This document shows, in pieces, positions 1 through 3,640 of a DNA stretch of 6,222 nt. How positions within the stretch are numbered: position 1 is the first letter of the stretch; each line of letters begins with the position of its first letter. The DNA comes from Candidatus Dormiibacterota bacterium (GTDB taxonomy: Bacteria; Chloroflexota; Dormibacteria; Aeolococcales; Aeolococcaceae): NCBI GenBank assembly GCA_955651875.1, contig CATPAP010000301.1, forward strand, positions 1 through 6,222, written 5' to 3'. Under the pieces are notes generated by a model that made no database searches, was not told where the DNA came from, and worked only from the letters and a program-made list of their open reading frames with translations. The position numbers and the translations under genes were made by a program.

Positions 1-5
1 GCACT

Positions 6-11
6 GGGGAG
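6..11 (+). promoter_or_regulatory. Ribosome binding site for infA (TTG start)
   Basis: GGGGAG lies 6 nt upstream of TTG18. Its position supports initiation at TTG, which includes the whole IF-1 homologous region plus the 29-residue tail. Confidence 0.6.
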
Positions 12-17
12 ATCCAC

Positions 18-323
18 TTGGCACGACGTCCACCTCGTCCTGGCGGCGCACGCCGCCGCGGTCCCGCGCGCCGCCGCGATCCGGCTGCTGCTGCCGAGGC
101 CGCCGAGGCCAAAGAGGAGACGATCGAGATGGACGCCACCGTCGTCGAGCCGCTCCCCAACGCGATGTTCAAGGTCAAGCTGCTCACCGGCCAGGAGGTG
201 CTCGCCTACACCGCGGGGAAGATGAGGAAATTTTACATACGAATCCTCATCGGCGACAAGGTGCGCGTCGAGCTGAGCCCCTACGACCTCACGCGCGGGC
301 GGATCACGTTCCGCTACAAGTGA
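18..323 (+). CDS. infA: Translation initiation factor IF-1 with a basic N-terminal extension
   Basis: IF-1 binds the ribosomal A site on the 30S subunit during initiation, acting with IF-2 and IF-3 in the cytoplasm. Residues 31-101 align throughout with the usual ~72-residue IF-1 OB fold: AKEETIEM at the start, then LPNAMFKV, GKMRKFYIRIL, GDKVRVELSPYDLTRGRI and a basic C-terminus. Residue A31 corresponds to A2 of the classical protein, so residues 1-29 are an added tail rich in Arg, Pro and Ala, probably disordered. I chose TTG18 because the conserved AKEETIE segment lies upstream of the first in-frame ATG (129) and TTG18 is the only start codon before it in the window. GGGGAG at 6-11 is a good ribosome-binding site 6 nt upstream. 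The frame is open to the left edge, so an earlier start outside the window is possible. No rpmJ follows. The family call is near certain; the exact start is likely. Confidence 0.96.
   Translation: MARRPPRPGGARRRGPARRRDPAAAAEAAEAKEETIEMDATVVEPLPNAMFKVKLLTGQEVLAYTAGKMRKFYIRILIGDKVRVELSPYDLTRGRITFRYK
114..119 (+). promoter_or_regulatory. Shine-Dalgarno-like site before internal ATG129 of infA
   Basis: GAGGAG is 9 nt upstream of the in-frame ATG at 129, an ideal arrangement for a second start. That start would give a 64-residue IF-1 lacking both the basic tail and the conserved AKEETIE strand, so it is probably not the main start. The purine run may simply come from the Lys-Glu-Glu codons of the conserved segment. 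Whether it is used cannot be told from sequence. Confidence 0.3.
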
Positions 324-330
324 GGCCGTC

Positions 331-810
331 ATCGCGGTCTACGTCATCGCGCTCGCGCTCGTCATCCTCCTACTCTTCGGCGCCTACCGCTCGCTCGGTG
401 GTGCGCCAGCCCGAGCAGCCGACTCCGGCGCCCTGCTGAGCTCTGCAGCCGCCGCTCTGCGCGGCGCGCTCACCGACCTGTCCGCCGTGCTCGACGCGGC
501 CTCGGCAGCAGGACCGGCCACGGCCGACACCGCCGGCGATGGCCGGCGTGCCGGCGCGGCGGCGCAGGCGATGCTCGACCGTCTCCCCACCGGCGCCGAG
601 CTCGACGAAAGCCAGCAATCCGCGCGTGCCCTGGTCGCCGCGGCCGCGGAGGACACCGCGTGGGCCTGGCGGATGATCGCCGCCGGTCTCAACAGCCCCG
701 GTGTCACGGCCGCCGTCGTTGCCCTCCGCGACCACGCCGCGCAGTGCTGCGACGAGGCCGACGGGCTACTGCTGGTCGCGCCGGGCGCGGAACCAGCCGA
801 CCGTCTGTGA
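331..810 (+). CDS. Hypothetical membrane-anchored protein, no canonical start codon
   Basis: I do not recognise this protein. The frame is open from 277 to the TGA at 808-810. From about 325 it has strong coding character, with nearly every third base G or C. It begins with a clear hydrophobic segment (VIAVYVIALALVILLLFGAY) and then a soluble Ala-rich, probably helical domain of about 135 residues, suggesting a single N-terminal anchor. No ATG, GTG or TTG lies in frame between 277 and GTG487. The start given here, ATC331, is provisional; GAGG at 322-325 sits 5 nt before it. GTG487 would give a 107-residue protein without the anchor. A GTG at 320-322 overlaps the infA stop but is in another frame; one extra base near 326-328 would join it to this frame. 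It directly follows infA. Its last 45 nt overlap the end of the convergent epimerase gene. The coding region is likely real; the start is unresolved. Confidence 0.6.
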   Translation: MAVYVIALALVILLLFGAYRSLGGAPARAADSGALLSSAAAALRGALTDLSAVLDAASAAGPATADTAGDGRRAGAAAQAMLDRLPTGAELDESQQSARALVAAAAEDTAWAWRMIAAGLNSPGVTAAVVALRDHAAQCCDEADGLLLVAPGAEPADRL

Positions 811-1695
811 GATGCCCTCCTCGAGCCCCACGCGCGGCTGCCAGCCGAGCAGCTCGGCGGCGCGGCTGACGTCGAGACACGAACGCCGCTGCTCGCCGGG
901 CTTGGCGGACGCGTGCACCGGAGCGCGTTCCGACCCGGCGGCGCGGGCGATGAGCGCATGGAGCGCGTAGACGTCACACTCGCGGCCGGTGCCGATGTTG
1001 TACGCGCCGGTGGTGGCCGTCTGCGCCGCGCGCAGGTTGGCGTCGACGACGTCGTCGACGTGCACGTAGTCGCGCGTCTGCGTGCCGTTGCCGTTGATGA
1101 CGGCGTCGCGGCCGTCGAGCAGCCGTTCCGCGAAGATCGCCACCACCCCCGCCTCGCCGTGGGCATCCTGGCGCGGTCCGTAGACGTTGGCGTAGCGGAG
1201 CGCCACGAACTCGATGCCGTGAAGAAGCGCGAAGACATTCCCGTACGTCTCGCCGGCGAGCTTGGCGGCGCCGTACGCGGACGCGGGCGCGCACCCACTC
1301 GTCTCGGGCGTGGGGATGACGTCGGCGTCGCCGTACATCGCCCCGCCGCTCGATGCGAACACCACCCGCCGCACGGACGCGCGGGCCGCGGCCTCGAGCA
1401 CATTGACCGTGCCGACCACGTTGATGCGGGTGTCGAGGACGGGCTCGGCGACCGAGCGGCGCACGTCGATCTGCGCTGCCTGGTGAAAGATGACCTCGGG
1501 ACGCAGCGACATCACCAACGCGGTGAGGCCGTCATCGACGACGTCGAACCTCACCATCTGCGCCGCCGCCGCCACCTGCTCGCGCCGTCCGCGAGAGAGG
1601 TCGTCGAGCACGGTCACCTCCGCGCCGCCCAGAAGGAGCGCATCGACGAGCGTGGAGCCAATGAACCCGGCGCCACCGGTGACCAGCGCCCTCAC
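766..1695 (-). CDS. NAD-dependent epimerase/dehydratase (UDP-glucose 4-epimerase-like extended SDR)
   Basis: This 309-residue protein is a complete extended short-chain dehydrogenase/reductase of the kind that epimerises or dehydrates nucleotide sugars in the cytoplasm. The Rossmann NAD-binding motif TGGAGFIG is at residues 6-13, and acidic residues D31-D32 favour NAD. Other family marks are the HQAAQ segment at 71-75, the SSGGAMYG segment at 115-122, the catalytic YxxxK pair Y141/K145, RYANVYGPRQ, and a C-terminal YNIGTG sugar-binding region. The length is typical. The start is GTG at 1695-1693, overlapping the upstream flippase-like gene's TGA as GTGA, so translation is probably coupled. 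The same frame stays open far upstream into the flippase gene, but that part has no family similarity. Substrate specificity (UDP-Glc, UDP-GlcNAc, dTDP or GDP sugar) cannot be read from the sequence, so no gene symbol is given. The stop, TAG at 768-766, lies inside the end of the convergent membrane-protein gene. Confidence 0.94.
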   Translation of the reverse strand: MRALVTGGAGFIGSTLVDALLLGGAEVTVLDDLSRGRREQVAAAAQMVRFDVVDDGLTALVMSLRPEVIFHQAAQIDVRRSVAEPVLDTRINVVGTVNVLEAAARASVRRVVFASSGGAMYGDADVIPTPETSGCAPASAYGAAKLAGETYGNVFALLHGIEFVALRYANVYGPRQDAHGEAGVVAIFAERLLDGRDAVINGNGTQTRDYVHVDDVVDANLRAAQTATTGAYNIGTGRECDVYALHALIARAAGSERAPVHASAKPGEQRRSCLDVSRAAELLGWQPRVGLEEGISQTVGWFRARRDQQ

Positions 1696-2756
1696 AGTGA
1701 GGCGCCGGGCAGGGCCTCGTCCGCTGCGCGGGGCACGCGCACGTGGATGACCGCGAACACCAGCGCGCCCACCAGGATCACGCTGCCGTAGCTGATGCTG
1801 CGGTCGAGCAGCGCGATCGACAGGGCGGCGCTGCGCCCGATGCCGCCGACGCTGACCAGCACGCCCACCATGCCCGCCTCCACCAGGCCGAGGCCGCCGG
1901 GGAGGAAGGGCACGGTGGTGAGCAGCGCCGCGACCAGGGCGATGAGCAGCAGCTGGGCGGCGCCGAGGGACGCACCGTCGCCGAGCGCGTAGACGACGAG
2001 CGCGAGCCGGCCGCTCTCCATCGCCCACACCACCGCGGTCAGTGGCACCAGCAGCGGGAGGTTGCGGAAGGACTCGACGGTGCCCATGCGGAAGCTCTCG
2101 TAGCGGTGGAACACCGCCTCGGGCAGCAGGCGCAGGATGCGCTGCCCGCGCCCCGCGCGCATCACCGCGATGGCCCCGATCCCCGCGGCGCACAGCGCCA
2201 CGCCGGCGACGAGGTAGGGGATGAGCACCAGCGGCGCGCGATCGTGGAAGACGATCGCGCCGGCGATGAGCAGCAGGGTCATCAGCACCACCAGGTCGAG
2301 GAGCCGCTCGGCGATGATGGTGCCGAGCGCGCGCGTCACCGGGACCCGCTCGCGCACCCGCGCCAGGTAGGCGCGATAGATGTCGCCCATCTTCGCCGGC
2401 ACCACGCAGTTGACGAAGAACGAGACCACGATGATGGGCACCAGCGGCAGGGTGGGCCGCTCCTCCCTGGCATTGCGCAGCAGCAGCTTCCAGCGCCAGC
2501 CGCGCACCAGGAAGGAGGAGTAGTAGACAGCGATGGCCGCGAGGTAGAGGCCGAGCCTGGCGTTGCGGATGCGCATCCAGGCGTCGGACCAGTTGATCGG
2601 CGCCCGCCACACCGCGAGCGCCAGGATGAGCGCGGCCGCGGCGAGAGAGAGGACGGTGCGCCGGTTGAGGAGGCGGGCTGGCGGAGCCGGCGCGCTGGCG
2701 TCCACCGCGGGCTCGCTCACCGCGTGAGGTGGTGGCACTGGGGTCAACGGTACCAT
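1692..2756 (-). CDS. Flippase-like membrane protein, lysylphosphatidylglycerol synthase TM family (YbhN/UPF0104)
   Basis: This 354-residue protein has a Pro/Ala-rich N-terminal tail of about 30 residues and then several hydrophobic segments, starting near residues 34-50 and 69-85. Family marks are RGWRWKLLL (85-93), NCVVPAKMGDIYRAYL (116-131), ERLLD (150-154), PFLPGGLGLVEAG (283-295) and DRSISYGSVILVG near the C-terminus. Members resemble the flippase part of MprF and are found with envelope lipid or glycan genes; no aminoacyl-transferase domain is present here. The coupled downstream epimerase suggests a role with a glycosylated lipid or polysaccharide, but the substrate is unknown. The start is ATG at 2756-2754. 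No Shine-Dalgarno sequence is visible, and a GC-rich hairpin ends 1 nt before it. GTG2720 (residue 13) is an alternative without a better site. It follows the tandem-repeat protein gene after 42 nt and is probably co-transcribed, hairpins permitting. Confidence 0.9.
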   Translation of the reverse strand: MVPLTPVPPPHAVSEPAVDASAPAPPARLLNRRTVLSLAAAALILALAVWRAPINWSDAWMRIRNARLGLYLAAIAVYYSSFLVRGWRWKLLLRNAREERPTLPLVPIIVVSFFVNCVVPAKMGDIYRAYLARVRERVPVTRALGTIIAERLLDLVVLMTLLLIAGAIVFHDRAPLVLIPYLVAGVALCAAGIGAIAVMRAGRGQRILRLLPEAVFHRYESFRMGTVESFRNLPLLVPLTAVVWAMESGRLALVVYALGDGASLGAAQLLLIALVAALLTTVPFLPGGLGLVEAGMVGVLVSVGGIGRSAALSIALLDRSISYGSVILVGALVFAVIHVRVPRAADEALPGASL

Positions 2757-2757
2757 C

Positions 2758-2778
2758 GAGCCGCGTGCGAGGCGGCTC
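2758..2778 (-). other. Hairpin abutting the flippase gene start codon
   Basis: A perfect 7-bp GC-rich inverted repeat (GAGCCGC / GCGGCTC) encloses a 7-nt loop. On the minus-strand transcript it ends one base before ATG2756, where the ribosome-binding site should be. It could restrict initiation or act with the next hairpin as a processing or termination element. No T-run follows, so a classical intrinsic terminator is unlikely. Confidence 0.35.
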
Positions 2779-2784
2779 TGAGCC

Positions 2785-2806
2785 CGCCCTGAGACGCGTC
2801 AGGGCG
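2785..2806 (-). terminator. Hairpin at the stop codon of the tandem-repeat protein gene
   Basis: A perfect 8-bp inverted repeat (CGCCCTGA / TCAGGGCG, 6-nt loop) spans the TGA at 2801-2799. Its position at a gene end suggests a terminator or an RNA 3'-end stabiliser. It lacks a U-tract and is followed closely by a second hairpin and a same-strand gene, so partial termination or attenuation is as plausible as full termination. Confidence 0.35.
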
Positions 2807-3335
2807 TGCGCCGCCGTCCGATCCGGCTCATCAGCGGCCGCCTCTGCTCGGGGGTGGCGAGCTCCTCGAGATGACGCTCGCGCTCGGCCAGGACGCGCGT
2901 CACTGTGTCCATGCGGTCGCCGTCGGCGCGCTCACCCAGCGGGCGGCTGTCCCACTGGCGCACCTGGAAGATGCCCTTGAGCGCGCAGTAGGGGATCGCC
3001 AGCGTGGTCAGCTCGGTGCCGCCGGGCACGAACACCTTCCAGATGCCGCCGTGACGCCCCAGCAGGGCCTCCGGCGCGATCGACGCCCGCATCACCTGCC
3101 CGTCGATGAAGTGGAACACGGCGCGATCCCAGCCCTCGACGACGTCGTCCGGCGGCGGCGGCGCCGGGTCTCCGACCACGATCTGCGTGATCGCCGTCAG
3201 GGGCAGGATGGCGCGCTGGTTGTTGGGCTCGACGCCGCGCACCTCGGCCTCGATCACCGGCATGTCGAAGGTGAGCTCGGGGATCTCGGCGTGCAGGACC
3301 TCGCCGTCGACGAAGCTGATCACCACCGCAGGCAT
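2799..3335 (-). CDS. Unrecognised protein with two copies of a small beta-rich module
   Basis: From ATG3335 this is a 178-residue protein with no signal peptide or membrane segment. It holds two related modules. Copy 1 (about residues 4-55) starts VVISFVDGEVLHAEI and ends ILPLTAITQIVVG; copy 2 (about 72-126) starts AVFHFIDGQVMRASI and ends LAIPYCALKGIFQV. A Pro/Asp linker (56-70) joins them. The C-terminus is charged, with a probable helix around 140-162 and a basic end. The pattern F-[VI]-D-G-x-[VL] followed by a closing L-x-x-[IL]-x-x-[IV] strand recalls small domains of unknown function in myxobacterial and related proteins, but this is memory, not a search. An upstream in-frame ATG at 3377 would add 14 residues; neither start has a clear Shine-Dalgarno site. 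I prefer 3335 because copy 1 begins right after it. The gene leads the minus-strand cluster and diverges from the cyclase cluster. Coding is well supported; function is unknown. Confidence 0.8.
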   Translation of the reverse strand: MPAVVISFVDGEVLHAEIPELTFDMPVIEAEVRGVEPNNQRAILPLTAITQIVVGDPAPPPPDDVVEGWDRAVFHFIDGQVMRASIAPEALLGRHGGIWKVFVPGGTELTTLAIPYCALKGIFQVRQWDSRPLGERADGDRMDTVTRVLAERERHLEELATPEQRRPLMSRIGRRRTP

Positions 3336-3375
3336 GCCCGCAGGGTACGGCAGGGCAGAGCGCCGCCGCGCTTCC

Positions 3376-3397
3376 ATCGTCACTGAACGGTCACAGA
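3376..3397. repeat. Tandem 11-mer direct repeat, possible operator
   Basis: Two adjacent 11-mers, ATCGTCACTGA (3376-3386) and ACGGTCACAGA (3387-3397), match at 8 of 11 positions and share GTCAC exactly one 11-bp step apart. They lie in the gap between the divergent genes starting at 3335 (minus) and 3428 (plus). Direct repeats at 11-bp spacing are typical binding sites for OmpR/PhoB-type response regulators. That such a regulator binds here is inference. Confidence 0.3.
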
Positions 3398-3417
3398 GGC
3401 CCCCTAGCACAGCCAAG

Positions 3418-3423
3418 TACGAT
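3418..3423 (+). promoter_or_regulatory. Weak candidate -10 element for the cyclase cluster
   Basis: TACGAT fits the TAnnnT pattern and lies just before GTG3428, which has no Shine-Dalgarno sequence. No convincing -35 is visible. The 4-nt distance to GTG3428 is too short for a neat leaderless start there, while ATG3440 (same frame) would have a leader of about 10 nt. Confidence 0.2.
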
Positions 3424-3427
3424 TGAC

Positions 3428-3640
3428 GTGAGCACACTGATGCGCAGTTCCACAGCGCCCCCGGGCCCCGCGGTGAAGCACCCGTCGCGACGCCGACTGC
3501 CCCGCCAGAGAACGGGACCGGTCGCCGCGGTGGTCCTGCTCGTAGTGCCGCCCCTGCCCGCACCACCCGCGGCGCTGCCCACCTCGGCAGCCCCCGGCAC
3601 GGGGCTGGGCATCCAGGCGCCCACCACCCCTGTCATCTGA
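3428..3640 (+). CDS. Small hypothetical protein upstream of and overlapping the cyclase gene
   Basis: This is a 70-residue ORF from GTG3428 (or ATG3440, residue 5). It has a basic stretch at about residues 17-28 (KHPSRRRLPRQR), a hydrophobic run PVAAVVLLVV and a Pro/Ala-rich tail. This resembles a short, imperfect signal peptide or membrane leader, although many prolines break the hydrophobic core. Third codon positions are mostly G or C. Its TGA (3638-3640) overlaps the cyclase ATG as TGATG, and the cyclase has no Shine-Dalgarno site of its own, so this ORF may serve translational coupling as a leader ORF. No homologue is recognised. It might instead be untranslated leader; antisense frames are also open here, as is common at this GC content. 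Confidence 0.45.
   Translation: MSTLMRSSTAPPGPAVKHPSRRRLPRQRTGPVAAVVLLVVPPLPAPPAALPTSAAPGTGLGIQAPTTPVI

Noticed and set aside
232..260. TTTACA in infA as a -35 element for the next gene
   Set aside because: No acceptable -10 follows at the proper spacing, and the bases encode conserved IF-1 residues.
774..795. Inverted repeat near the convergent gene ends as a bidirectional terminator
   Set aside because: Pairing is imperfect with internal mismatches and there is no T-run; too weak to annotate.
384..1403. A 339-residue minus-strand ORF across the epimerase end and the infA-side gene
   Set aside because: It is a low-complexity Arg/Ser/Ala/Pro translation, out of frame with the epimerase motifs.
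913..1791. A 292-residue plus-strand ORF antisense to the epimerase
   Set aside because: It has no recognisable motif, and the opposite strand has a complete catalytic SDR.
766..2610. A single 614-residue minus-strand frame that looks like a fusion ending in the epimerase
   Set aside because: Only the part from GTG1695 has family motifs. The upstream half is an out-of-frame reading of the flippase-like gene, whose true frame carries clear YbhN-family motifs.
1743..2792. A 349-residue plus-strand ORF antisense to the flippase-like gene
   Set aside because: Its composition is His/Gln/Asp/Arg-rich with no domain, the typical antisense shadow of a high-GC hydrophobic gene.
3336..3566. Extension of the tandem-repeat protein to a start near 3566
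   Set aside because: The added N-terminus is low-complexity, runs through the divergent promoter region and overlaps the + strand small ORF; internal ATGs at 3377 or 3335 fit better.
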